Source: Lachnospiraceae bacterium (GTDB lineage Bacteria; Bacillota; Clostridia; Lachnospirales; Lachnospiraceae). Taken from it: DNA of 64,000 bases. The translations under genes and the position numbers were made by a program. How positions within the stretch are numbered: the stretch's first letter is position 1; each line of letters begins with the position of its first letter. The notes under the pieces were generated by a model, which was given only the letters and a program-made list of their open reading frames with translations, ran no database searches and had not been told where the DNA came from. The stretch lies in assembly GCA_017619615.1 (NCBI GenBank), contig JAFZRY010000005.1:1-64000 (forward strand), written 5' to 3'. Shown here piece after piece: positions 41,506 through 50,537 of this stretch.

Positions 41506-42492
41506 ATGAAACTGACCCGCGCACAATCCGATACGATCGACCGCATCTACCAGGAGCGGCGCCGCCTGGCCCGGGAAGAAGCCCGGGAGCGCCGGGACGC
41601 CTTCTATCAGGAGAACCCGCGCGCCGAGGAGCTGGACCGCGAGATCGTGCAGATCTCCGGGGAACTCATCATGACCGCGCTGGACGGGGACGCGACCCGC
41701 ACGGACTTCCTGAAAGCCCGCCGCCGCGCCCTGATCCAGGAAAAGAAAGCCCTCTTCTCCGCCGCGGGCCTCACGGAAAAGTACCTGGAGCCCCGCTACC
41801 TCTGTCCGCACTGCCAGGACACCGGCTGGACCCCCGACCGCGAATGCAGCTGCCGCCGCAAACTGGTCATCGAGCAGTTCTACAGCGACTCCGTCCTGTG
41901 GCGCCGCGCCGCCCGCGAAAACTTCGACACGTTTTCCCTGGACTGGTACGACAATGAGAAGAAACTCAAGGCCTTCCAGGGCCGCACCTGCCGCGAAGTC
42001 ATGGAGGAGAACCTCCGCGCCGCGAAAAACTACGTGGCGGGCTTTGATACCCGGCGGGACGGCGTCCTGATGACCGGCCCGGTCGGCACCGGCAAGACCT
42101 TCCTGTGCAACTGCATCGCCGGCGCCCTGCTGCAGGCGGGGCGGTCCGTGCTGTACGTCTCGGCGCAGGAACTTTTCGATCGCATCGAGGCCGTCACCTT
42201 CGATCGCGAAGACGGCGACGAAGCCGTCACGGAGCAGTTCGCGGAAGCGGACCTGCTGATCATCGACGACCTCGGCACGGAATTCACCAGCAAAAAACTG
42301 GCGGCCAACGCGCTGTTCACGATCCTGAACGAGCGCATCATCGGCAACCGGGGGACCCTGATCTCCACCAACCTGGATCTGGACGCCCTGGCGGAGCGCT
42401 ACTCCGAGCCGGTGATCTCCCGGGTGATCGGGGAATTCCGCATCATGCGCTTTACCGGCCGGGACATCCGCCTGGCCCGGCGCCTGCAGTAA
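41506..42492 (+). CDS. dnaC: Replicative helicase loader, DnaC/DnaI-like ATPase
   Basis: 328 residues. Coiled-coil N-terminus, a zinc-binding motif (CPHCQDTGWTPDRECSC, about 103-119) as in DnaI, then an AAA+ domain with Walker A GPVGTGKTF (about 189), Walker B LLIIDDLGTEF (about 249) and sensor ISTNLDLD. It loads the replicative helicase at origins or stalled forks. Operon partner of dnaD upstream; prs follows after 48 bases. Confidence 0.9.
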   Translation: MKLTRAQSDTIDRIYQERRRLAREEARERRDAFYQENPRAEELDREIVQISGELIMTALDGDATRTDFLKARRRALIQEKKALFSAAGLTEKYLEPRYLCPHCQDTGWTPDRECSCRRKLVIEQFYSDSVLWRRAARENFDTFSLDWYDNEKKLKAFQGRTCREVMEENLRAAKNYVAGFDTRRDGVLMTGPVGTGKTFLCNCIAGALLQAGRSVLYVSAQELFDRIEAVTFDREDGDEAVTEQFAEADLLIIDDLGTEFTSKKLAANALFTILNERIIGNRGTLISTNLDLDALAERYSEPVISRVIGEFRIMRFTGRDIRLARRLQ

Positions 42493-42540
42493 GAAAACAC
42501 GGCGGGAACCGCGTCCGCCCGATGATAAAAGGAGAAAATC

Positions 42541-43668
42541 ATGGAAATCAGGACCCATTTCGGACCTCTCGGGATCATCGCCCTGCCCGGCTGCGAAAAG
42601 CTGGCCAAGCAGGTGAACGCGTACCTGGTGGCCTGGCGCGCCGGCCGGGAAACGCAGCAGGCCGGCTACATCGAGGACAACTATCTGATCGACGTGGATC
42701 TGAACCGCTACGGCGGCGGCGAAGCCAAAGCCATCCTGAACCAGACCGTGCGCGGCTACGACCTGTTCATCATGGTGGACGTGTGCAACTACAGCCTGGA
42801 ATACGAGCTGAACGGCCACATGAACCCCATGTCCCCGGACGATCACTACATGAACCTGAAGCGCGTGATCTCCGCCTGCACCGGCAAGCCCAACCGCATC
42901 AACGTGGTCATGCCCTTCCTGTACGAGAGCCGCCAGCACCGCCGCACCGCCCGGGAATCCCTGGACTGCGCCATGATGCTGCAGGAACTCGTGGGCATGG
43001 GCGTGGACAACATCTTCACTTTTGACGCGCACGATCCCCGGATCTGCAACGCCATCCCGCTGGCGGGCTTCGAAAACCTGCCCACCTCCTACCAGTTCGT
43101 CAAGACCCTGATCAACCTCAACATCCACGAAAAGTTCGACAAGGACAGCGTGCTGATCATCGCCCCGGACGAAGGCGCCGTGGAGCGGGCCGTGTACTTC
43201 GCCAACATCCTGGGCGTGAACGTGAGCATGTTCTACAAGCGCCGGGACTACACGAAGATCGTGGACGGCCGGAACCCCATCGTGGCGCACGAGTACCTGG
43301 GCGAGTCGCTGGAAGGCAAGACCGCCATCGTGGTGGACGACATGATCGCGTCCGGCGACAGCATCATCGACGTGGCCAAGCAGCTCAAGGAGCGCGGCGC
43401 CAAAAACGTCATCGCCTGCGCCAGCTTCGGCCTGTTTACCAGCGGCATGGAGCACTTCGACAAGGCGGTCGAAGAAGGCCTGCTGGACAAAGTCCTCACC
43501 ACGAACCTGATCTACCAGAACCCCGAGACCCTGATCCGCCCGTACTACGAAAGCGTGGACATGAGCGAGTATCTTGCCAGCGTGGTAGACACCGTGAACC
43601 ACAACATGTCCCTGGAGCGCTTCATCAGCCCGGACGAGAAGATATCCAACAAACTGAAGACTTCGTAA
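42541..43668 (+). CDS. prs: Ribose-phosphate pyrophosphokinase
   Basis: 375 residues, longer than the classical enzyme of about 315 and like a clostridial subgroup. The PRPP loop VVDDMIASGDSIIDVAKQL (about 266-284) and the catalytic flexible-loop/KRRDYTKI block (about 232) are present; MPFLYESRQHRR corresponds to the PYxRQDR ATP-binding motif. Makes PRPP for nucleotide, His and Trp synthesis. Third gene after dnaD-dnaC, linking nucleotide supply with replication genes. Confidence 0.88.
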   Translation: MEIRTHFGPLGIIALPGCEKLAKQVNAYLVAWRAGRETQQAGYIEDNYLIDVDLNRYGGGEAKAILNQTVRGYDLFIMVDVCNYSLEYELNGHMNPMSPDDHYMNLKRVISACTGKPNRINVVMPFLYESRQHRRTARESLDCAMMLQELVGMGVDNIFTFDAHDPRICNAIPLAGFENLPTSYQFVKTLINLNIHEKFDKDSVLIIAPDEGAVERAVYFANILGVNVSMFYKRRDYTKIVDGRNPIVAHEYLGESLEGKTAIVVDDMIASGDSIIDVAKQLKERGAKNVIACASFGLFTSGMEHFDKAVEEGLLDKVLTTNLIYQNPETLIRPYYESVDMSEYLASVVDTVNHNMSLERFISPDEKISNKLKTS

Positions 43669-43704
43669 GAATAACGCACCCTGGAAGTACTGACAGGAGC
43701 CTGC

Positions 43705-45468
43705 ATGAAAACGGAAAAGAAAAACAAGGGAGTCCTGCTCCCCCATCTGATACGGTACAGCCCGGTGTATCTCATCGGGCTGGCCGCTTTATTTATGGTG
43801 GACTACGTCCAGCTGTTCATCCCGCAGTATATGGGGGAAGTGACGGACGGCCTGGCCTCGCACACCATCGACGGCCCCGGCATCTGGAGCCTCTGCTTTA
43901 AGATCATCCTCTGCGGCGCCATGCACCTGCTGGGCCGCTTCGTGTGGCGTTACTGCATTTTCGGCACGGCCCGCAAGGTGGAGCGGAAGATGCGGAACGG
44001 GCTGTTCGCGCATCTGGAGACGCTGTCCCAGCGCTATTACCACGAGCACAAGACCGGCGACCTGATGAGTTACTTCACCAACGACCTGGAAGCGGTGCGC
44101 ATGGCGGTGGGCCCGGCCATCGTGACGGCCTTCGACGCGACGGTGATGACGGTCATGGTGCTGGTCCGCATGATCACCCACATCAGCCTGACCCTGACGC
44201 TTTACGCGCTGATCCCGATGGCCGTCCTGGCGGCGTTCGGCTATTTCTACGGCCACACCATCGAAAACCGCTACCGCAAAATGCAGAAAGCCTTCGCGGA
44301 CCTGCAGGATTACGTGCAGGAAAGCGTGTCCGGTGAGCGCGTGGTCAAGGCCTTCGTGCAGGAGGAGAAGCAGAAGGCCGCGTTCCGCGAAGTCAACGAC
44401 AACAAGCGCCGGGCCTCCCTGCACGTGGTGAAGCTGAGCGCGTTCTTCCTGCCCATGCTGCAGTTCCTGGTGGGCGTCACGTACGTGATCGCCATCCTGA
44501 TCGGCGGCTGGTTCACGATGACCGGTGAAATGACGCTGGGCAAGTTCGTGACGTTCAACGCATACATCGGCTCGCTGGTGTGGCCGATGCTGGCGCTCGG
44601 CGACGCGATCACCACGATCTCGCAGGGCATCGCGGGCGTCCGCCGCATCCACGAAGTGATGGATGAAAAGCCCGAGATCCGCGACGCGGCGCAGCCGGAC
44701 GACGTGACCGCCCTGACCGGGGAGCTCCGCCTGGAGGACGTGAGCTTCACCTACGCGCCGAACCTGCCGGAAAAACTGACGCACGTCTCCGTAGAAGTGA
44801 AGCCCGGCGAAACGCTCGCCGTCATGGGCCGCACCGGCTCCGGCAAGACCACGCTGGTCAACCTGCTCTGCCGCCTCTACGACGTGGAGCAGGGCCGCAT
44901 CACCTACGACGGCCACGACATCAAACAGATCCCCCTGCACGTGCTGCGCGAAAACATCGCGTACGTGCCGCAGGACAATTTCCTGTTTTCGCAGACGCTG
45001 GCGGAGAACATCTCGTTCGGCCGGCTTGACGCTTCGCAGGAGCAGATCGAGGCGGCGGCCATGGCGGCCGACATCCACGACAACATCATGGACTTCCCGG
45101 AGCGGTACGGGACCATGGTGGGCGAACGCGGCGTGACCCTGTCCGGCGGACAGAAGCAGCGCACGTCCATCGCCCGCGCCTTGCTCAAGGACAGCCCGAT
45201 CCTGATCCTGGACGACTCGCTTTCTGCCGTGGACACGGACACGGAGGAGCGGATCCTGCAGAACCTGAAGGAATACCGGAAGGGCAAGACCAACATCATC
45301 ATCGCGCACCGCGTGTCCACGGTGCAGAACGCGGACCACATCCTGGTCCTGGACGAGGGCGTGCCCGCGGAGTACGGGACGCACGAAGAACTCATGGCGC
45401 GGGACGGCATTTTTGCCTCCATGGCGCGCAAGCAGCAGCTGGAGCAGCAGCTCCTGGCGGCGGAATAA
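43705..45468 (+). CDS. Heterodimeric ABC exporter, degenerate-site subunit
   Basis: 587 residues: six-helix exporter domain (about 1-320) and ATPase with Walker A GRTGSGKTT (about 373), canonical signature LSGGQ and Walker B LILDDSLSAVD, where Asp replaces the catalytic Glu. That substitution marks the degenerate-site half of heterodimers such as BmrC, YheI and TM287. The partner gene follows after 13 bases. Probably exports drugs or lipids. Confidence 0.9.
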   Translation: MKTEKKNKGVLLPHLIRYSPVYLIGLAALFMVDYVQLFIPQYMGEVTDGLASHTIDGPGIWSLCFKIILCGAMHLLGRFVWRYCIFGTARKVERKMRNGLFAHLETLSQRYYHEHKTGDLMSYFTNDLEAVRMAVGPAIVTAFDATVMTVMVLVRMITHISLTLTLYALIPMAVLAAFGYFYGHTIENRYRKMQKAFADLQDYVQESVSGERVVKAFVQEEKQKAAFREVNDNKRRASLHVVKLSAFFLPMLQFLVGVTYVIAILIGGWFTMTGEMTLGKFVTFNAYIGSLVWPMLALGDAITTISQGIAGVRRIHEVMDEKPEIRDAAQPDDVTALTGELRLEDVSFTYAPNLPEKLTHVSVEVKPGETLAVMGRTGSGKTTLVNLLCRLYDVEQGRITYDGHDIKQIPLHVLRENIAYVPQDNFLFSQTLAENISFGRLDASQEQIEAAAMAADIHDNIMDFPERYGTMVGERGVTLSGGQKQRTSIARALLKDSPILILDDSLSAVDTDTEERILQNLKEYRKGKTNIIIAHRVSTVQNADHILVLDEGVPAEYGTHEELMARDGIFASMARKQQLEQQLLAAE

Positions 45469-45481
45469 GGGGGGCAGCGGA

Positions 45482-47563
45482 ATGGCACAGATGCATGAAG
45501 AAGCCCTCGAGACCAAATACGAAGGCAACGTATTCACCCGCCTGCTGGCTTACGTGAAGCCGCACGTCAAAACGATGGTGCTGGCGCTGATCCTGGTGCT
45601 GACAGTGACCGGAATCAACCTCGTCAAGCCCGTGCTGATCGGCACCGCGATCGACAAATATATCGAAGGATACGACAAGCCCTACGCCATTGTCGCGCCG
45701 GAACAGGCGCAGGTGCAGCTGGGCGAAGGGCTGTTCCTGAGCACGGACATCCCGGCCGGGGAGGACGCGGAGCTTGTCCGGCTGATCTACGTCAATGAAC
45801 AGTATTTCCTGGTGTGGGACCTGAAGAAAGCGGACCTGGAGCCGCTTTCGGAGTGGGAAAAGGCCGGCTCGCCCGGCTTCCGCGTGAACGCGCTGAGCTC
45901 CACGAACCCGCAGCACTGGGAGTTCGAACTGAACGGCCGGCGCCTGGACGCGTCGCCGATGGATAAGGACCAATTGGCGCAGCTGCGCGCGGCGGACCGC
46001 AGCGGCATTATCCGCATCGCTCTGCTGTACGCGGGGCTGCTGATCGCGGGCTTCTTCCTGCAGCTTTCGCAGACATGGCTGCTGCAGAAGACGGGGCAGA
46101 GCATCATTTTCACGATCCGGGAGGAGATCTTCGCGCACGTGCACAGCCTGCCGCTGCGTTTCTTCGACACGAACCCGGTGGGGCGCATCGTCACGCGCGT
46201 GACGAACGACGTGGAATCGCTGAACCAGATGTACACCCAGGTGCTGGTCCGGCTCATCAGCAACACCGTGCTGATCATCGGCTACGCCGTGGTGATGATC
46301 TCCATCAACCCGCGGCTGGCCCTGATCTCGTTCCTGTTCCTGCCCGTGGTCTTCGCGTTCACGCTGACCTTCCGCATCCTGATCCGCAAGATCTACCGCA
46401 TCGTGCGCACTAAGATTTCCGCCTTGAACACGTTCCTGTCCGAAAACATTTCGGGGATGAAGCTGATTCAGCTGTTCGCGCGGGAAGAGAAGAAGGCGGA
46501 GGAATTCGGGGAACGCACGACCGACCTGTACAACACGCAGATGAAGGAGATGGCGATCTTCGGCATGTTCCGCCCGGGCCTGTCCTTCATCGCCAACATC
46601 GCGTACGCCCTGATCATCTACCGCAGCGGCGTCTCCGTACTGGAAGGCGCGCTGACGCTGGGCACGCTGTACATCTTCACCAACTACATCCGTTCGTTCT
46701 TTGAACCGATCCAGGAACTGGCGGAGCAGTTCTCCACGCTGCAGAACGCGATGGCGTCCGCGGAGAAGATATTCACGATCCTGGATGAAAAGAACACGAT
46801 CCCCGAGCCGGAAGAGCCGGTGCGGATGCCGGAGTTTAAGGGCAGGATCGAGTTCCGGAACGTCTGGTTCGCGTATGAGAACGAGGACTGGGTGCTGAAG
46901 GACGTGAGCTTCGTGATCCGGCCCGGCGAGCGCGTCGCGTTCGTGGGCGCCACCGGCGCGGGCAAGAGCTCCATCCTGAACCTGATCGGCCGGTATTACG
47001 ACATCCAGAAGGGCGAGATCCTGATCGACGGCGTCAATATCCGCGACCTCTCGCTGGCGGACCTGCGCCGGGCCATCGGCCAGGTGCAGCAGGACGTGTT
47101 CGTCTTCACGGGCGACATCAAGAGCAACATCCGCCTGCTCAGCGAGGAGATCACGGACGAGGAGATCCGCGCGGCGGCGCACGCCTCCAACGCGGACCAT
47201 TTTATCGCCAAACTCCCCGCGGGCTACGATGAGCCGGTCACGGAGCGCGGCTCGACCCTCTCCGCCGGCGAGCGCCAGCTCCTGAGCTTCGCGCGCACCC
47301 TGGCCTTCGACCCGAAGATCCTGGTGCTGGACGAGGCCACCGCGAACATCGACACGGAGACCGAGCAGCTGATCCAGGCCGCCCTGGAGACCCTGATGCA
47401 GGGCCGCACCTCCATCGTCGTCGCCCACCGCCTCTCCACTATCCAGCACGCCGACGAGATCCTCGTCATGCATAAAGGCCGCATCCGCGAACGCGGCAGC
47501 CATCAGGAACTGCTGGCGCTGAACGGGATCTACAAGAAACTCTACGAACTGCAGGCGCAATGA
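45482..47563 (+). CDS. Heterodimeric ABC exporter, catalytic-site subunit
   Basis: 693 residues. Between the first and second membrane helices lies an extra extracytoplasmic domain of about 130 residues (roughly 60-185), as known for BmrD. The ATPase has Walker A GATGAGKSS, Walker B LVLDEATANID with the catalytic Glu, but an altered signature LSAGE. Paired with the upstream subunit (LSGGQ, Asp for Glu), one composite ATP site is canonical and the other degenerate. I start at ATG 45482 behind AAGGGGGG; a longer frame overlaps the upstream gene out of family. Confidence 0.9.
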   Translation: MAQMHEEALETKYEGNVFTRLLAYVKPHVKTMVLALILVLTVTGINLVKPVLIGTAIDKYIEGYDKPYAIVAPEQAQVQLGEGLFLSTDIPAGEDAELVRLIYVNEQYFLVWDLKKADLEPLSEWEKAGSPGFRVNALSSTNPQHWEFELNGRRLDASPMDKDQLAQLRAADRSGIIRIALLYAGLLIAGFFLQLSQTWLLQKTGQSIIFTIREEIFAHVHSLPLRFFDTNPVGRIVTRVTNDVESLNQMYTQVLVRLISNTVLIIGYAVVMISINPRLALISFLFLPVVFAFTLTFRILIRKIYRIVRTKISALNTFLSENISGMKLIQLFAREEKKAEEFGERTTDLYNTQMKEMAIFGMFRPGLSFIANIAYALIIYRSGVSVLEGALTLGTLYIFTNYIRSFFEPIQELAEQFSTLQNAMASAEKIFTILDEKNTIPEPEEPVRMPEFKGRIEFRNVWFAYENEDWVLKDVSFVIRPGERVAFVGATGAGKSSILNLIGRYYDIQKGEILIDGVNIRDLSLADLRRAIGQVQQDVFVFTGDIKSNIRLLSEEITDEEIRAAAHASNADHFIAKLPAGYDEPVTERGSTLSAGERQLLSFARTLAFDPKILVLDEATANIDTETEQLIQAALETLMQGRTSIVVAHRLSTIQHADEILVMHKGRIRERGSHQELLALNGIYKKLYELQAQ

Positions 47564-47565
47564 TT

Positions 47566-47594
47566 TCTGACAGGGGGACGGTTCCTTTGTCAGA
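47566..47594. repeat. Family A repeat, TGACA-flanked subtype
   Basis: TCTGACA...TGTCAGA around GGGGGACGGTTCC, starting three bases after the exporter stop codon and ending just before the esterase ribosome site. Confidence 0.82.
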
Positions 47595-47612
47595 TCCAAA
47601 GGAGCAACTTTT

Positions 47613-49394
47613 ATGTTTCGACGGGTCTTATTCGGATTGTTAGTCGTCCTTTTCCTGGCGGTTCTGGAACTGAACAAGAACCGCCTCTGGAGCTTCGCCG
47701 TGTTTCTGCTGATCACGGTTCTGTACATCGTGTGGCGGGAAACAGCCCTGAAGGGTGCGGCGTTCCTGCCCCGCGCGGGGGCGTTCCTGCTGTGGCTGGG
47801 CGCGTTTGCCGCGGTGGTGCTCCTGTCCTGGCCGCCCGTGAAGCGCGTGCCGGCCGTGACGGCGAAGGATCCGGTCCCGACCGGGGTCGTGACGCTGAAA
47901 AAGGGACAGGTGCAGGGCGTTTATAATGAGGACGGCTCCGTGGCCGTCTATGCGGGCATCCCGTACGCGGCGCCGCCGGTGGGGGATCTCCGCTGGAAAG
48001 AGCCGCAGGATCCGGCCCCCTGGGACGGCATCCTGCAGGCGGACCGTTTCGCGCCGATGAGCATGCAGCCGGTAAATCTGCCGATTTACGATTCCCTGAC
48101 GCGCCTGATCGGCTATCACGATTACAAAATTCATTTCGGCGACGAATCCCGCCCGCCCGTGAGCGAGGACTCCCTTTACGTCAACGTCTGGCAGCCCGCC
48201 GGCGCGCGGGAGGGCGACGCCCTGCCCGTGCTGGTCTTTATTCACGGCGGCTCGCTGCAGACCGGCCAGCCCTGGTATCGGGATTACAACGGGGAGAGCC
48301 TGGCGAAGGAAGGCGTGATCGTCGTCAACATGGGCTACCGCCTGGGCGTTTTCGGCTATCTGGCGCTGGATGAACTCGCGGCGGAAACGCCGGACGGGAC
48401 CACCGGCAATTACGGCCTGCTGGACCAGATCAAAGCGCTGGAATGGGTGCGGGACAACATCGCTGCTTTCGGGGGCGACCCGGGACAGGTGACTCTGGCG
48501 GGCGAATCCGCCGGCGCCGCGGCCGTCAGCGCGATCTGCGCCTCCCCGCTCGCGAAGGGTCTCTTTCAGCGCGCCGTCCTGGAAAGCTCCACGATCGTCT
48601 CCCCCGACCCGCCCCACTCCTTCCGTACGAGGGAGGAGGCGCTGGAATCCGGCGCGGAAGTCAAGGAAAAGCTGCAGACGCTCACGCTTGACGCGCTGCG
48701 CGCCCTCCCCGCCGAAAAACTGGTCGCATTCACCGAAACCGAGCACCACATGACCGTGGACGGCTACGCCTTGAGGGAACTTCCTTATGAAACTTACCGG
48801 GCCGGCCGTATGAATGAAACCGCTGTCCTGCAGGGCTTTAATCAGGACGAAAGCGCGCCGTTCATCATGTTCGCTCACGCAAATAAAAGCAATTTCGAAA
48901 GCAGAGTGCGCAAACTTTTCAAAGAATATGCGGACGAGGTCCTGGCTTTGTACCCGGTGCAGACTGATGCGGAGGCAAAGCAGGCCTGGGCGGACATCTT
49001 CAGCGTCGTGTATTTTGACTACCCCCACTTCTGCCTGAGCCACCTGGCCGGAGAGCGGGGGATCCCCGCCTGGACCTATTATTTCACCCGCGCCAACGGC
49101 TCCCTGAGCAGCTGGCACAGCGGTGAAATGATCTATCTGTACGGCAATATTCCGGTGGACTCGCGCCTGTACGACGCCCGCGACCGAGCCCTGAGCCGCG
49201 AAATGTTCTCGTACCTGCTGAATTTCGTAAAGACCGGTGATCCCAACGGGACGGATCCTGCCGGCGCCGCCCTCCCTGCCTGGGAAGCGGACCCGGCCGG
49301 CCTGCGCGTCCTGGAATGGGGCGCAGAGACCGTCATGCGGGACATCCCGTACCGCGAACTCTTCGCCATCCTGGACAGGATGCAGGGGTTTTAG
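47613..49394 (+). CDS. Membrane-anchored type B carboxylesterase
   Basis: 593 residues. Three hydrophobic helices at the N-terminus (about 4-20, 26-45 and 52-74) anchor a carboxylesterase domain. Family blocks: GIPYAAPPVGDLRWKEP, SLYVNVWQP, VFIHGGSLQTG with the oxyanion glycines, and the nucleophile elbow LAGESAGAAAVS (Ser about 300); the late GEMIYLYGN region should supply the histidine neighbourhood. Cleaves carboxylic esters outside the membrane; substrate unknown. Flanked on both sides by the same repeat subtype. Confidence 0.85.
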   Translation: MFRRVLFGLLVVLFLAVLELNKNRLWSFAVFLLITVLYIVWRETALKGAAFLPRAGAFLLWLGAFAAVVLLSWPPVKRVPAVTAKDPVPTGVVTLKKGQVQGVYNEDGSVAVYAGIPYAAPPVGDLRWKEPQDPAPWDGILQADRFAPMSMQPVNLPIYDSLTRLIGYHDYKIHFGDESRPPVSEDSLYVNVWQPAGAREGDALPVLVFIHGGSLQTGQPWYRDYNGESLAKEGVIVVNMGYRLGVFGYLALDELAAETPDGTTGNYGLLDQIKALEWVRDNIAAFGGDPGQVTLAGESAGAAAVSAICASPLAKGLFQRAVLESSTIVSPDPPHSFRTREEALESGAEVKEKLQTLTLDALRALPAEKLVAFTETEHHMTVDGYALRELPYETYRAGRMNETAVLQGFNQDESAPFIMFAHANKSNFESRVRKLFKEYADEVLALYPVQTDAEAKQAWADIFSVVYFDYPHFCLSHLAGERGIPAWTYYFTRANGSLSSWHSGEMIYLYGNIPVDSRLYDARDRALSREMFSYLLNFVKTGDPNGTDPAGAALPAWEADPAGLRVLEWGAETVMRDIPYRELFAILDRMQGF

Positions 49395-49396
49395 GA

Positions 49397-49424
49397 TCTG
49401 ACAGGGGACGGTTCCTTTGTCAGA
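49397..49424. repeat. Family A repeat, TGACA-flanked subtype
   Basis: TCTGACA...TGTCAGA, one base shorter in the G-run than the copy at 47566, two bases past the esterase stop. Confidence 0.82.
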
Positions 49425-49450
49425 TTAATCGAAAAAATCTTGAAAAAGAC

Positions 49451-49479
49451 TTGTTTGTAAGCGCAAAATGGTGTACTAT
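49451..49479 (+). promoter_or_regulatory. Promoter of gap
   Basis: TTGTTT (49451-49456), 17 bases and TACTAT (49474-49479), with AAGGAGG directly before the gene. Confidence 0.7.
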
Positions 49480-49517
49480 GCATACGTTTCAAGCACTTTA
49501 TTAAGGAGGTCACATTT

Positions 49518-50525
49518 ATGATCAAAATCGGTATCAGCGGTTTCGGCCGCATCGGCCGTCTGGCAGCCCGCGTGGCGATCCGCCGGGGAGATATGGACAT
49601 CGTAGCGATCAACGCCCCTGACAAGACTCCCGAGCAGCTCGCTTACGTCTTCGCGCACGACACCGTGCACGGCAAGTGGGAAGGCACCGTGGAATATGAC
49701 GAGAACCACCTCATCATCAACGGCAAGGCGATCCCGCTGCTGAACGACCGCAACCCCGCCAACCTGGGCTGGGGCAAGCTGGGCGCGGAATACGTCGTGG
49801 AATGCACCGGCAAGTTCCTGACCAAGGAAAGCGTACAGCCTCACCTGGACGCCGGCGCCAAGTTCGTGCTGATGAGCGCGCCTGCCAAGGACGACACCCC
49901 CATGTTCGTCTACGGCGTCAACCACAAGAAGTTCGATCCGGCTCTGCAGACCGCGTCCGCCGCTTCCTGCACCACCAACTGCCTGGCCCCTCTGGCCAAG
50001 GTCCTGCAGGATAACTTCGGCATCGTGGAAGGCCTGATGACCACCGTGCACGCCGCCACCGCCACCCAGAACATCGTGGACGACTACTCCAAGAAGAACT
50101 GGCGCCTGGGCCGCAGCACCTATGACAACATCATCCCCTCCACCACCGGCGCCGCCAAGGCCGTGGGCAAAGTCATCCCCGAACTGAAGGGCAAACTAAC
50201 CGGTATGTCCATGCGTATCCCGGCTCCCGACGGATCCGTCGTCGACCTGACCGTCAGCCTGGCCAAGGAGACCACGTATGAGGAAGTCTGCGCTGCCGTC
50301 AAGGCCGCCTGCGAAGGCGAACTGAAGGGCGTCATGCGTTATGAAGACCTGCCCATCGTCTCCTCCGACGTCATCGGCGAGACCAACGCCAGCGTGTTCG
50401 ACGCGCAGGCCGGCATCGCCCTGAACGGCCACTTCATGAAGCTCATTGCCTGGTACGACAACGAGTATGGCTTCACCTGCAACATGATGCGGCTGCTGGC
50501 CCACATCGCCGAGGTCCAGGCCTGA
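49518..50525 (+). CDS. gap: Glyceraldehyde-3-phosphate dehydrogenase, type I
   Basis: 335 residues. NAD-binding start IGISGFGRIGRLAAR, catalytic ASCTTNCLAPL (Cys about 151), the TTVHAATATQ histidine region and C-terminal WYDNEYGFTCNM. Oxidises glyceraldehyde-3-phosphate in glycolysis. Strong codon bias and a good ribosome site fit high expression. The antiporter gene starts 13 bases after the stop and may share the transcript. Confidence 0.97.
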   Translation: MIKIGISGFGRIGRLAARVAIRRGDMDIVAINAPDKTPEQLAYVFAHDTVHGKWEGTVEYDENHLIINGKAIPLLNDRNPANLGWGKLGAEYVVECTGKFLTKESVQPHLDAGAKFVLMSAPAKDDTPMFVYGVNHKKFDPALQTASAASCTTNCLAPLAKVLQDNFGIVEGLMTTVHAATATQNIVDDYSKKNWRLGRSTYDNIIPSTTGAAKAVGKVIPELKGKLTGMSMRIPAPDGSVVDLTVSLAKETTYEEVCAAVKAACEGELKGVMRYEDLPIVSSDVIGETNASVFDAQAGIALNGHFMKLIAWYDNEYGFTCNMMRLLAHIAEVQA

Positions 50526-50537
50526 TCCTGACCGGAA

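Noticed and set aside
40321..43746. Minus-strand frame of 1141 codons opposite dnaD-dnaC-prs
   Set aside because: The plus-strand genes have clear families and good ribosome sites; the minus frame has no motif and ignores the dnaD promoter region.
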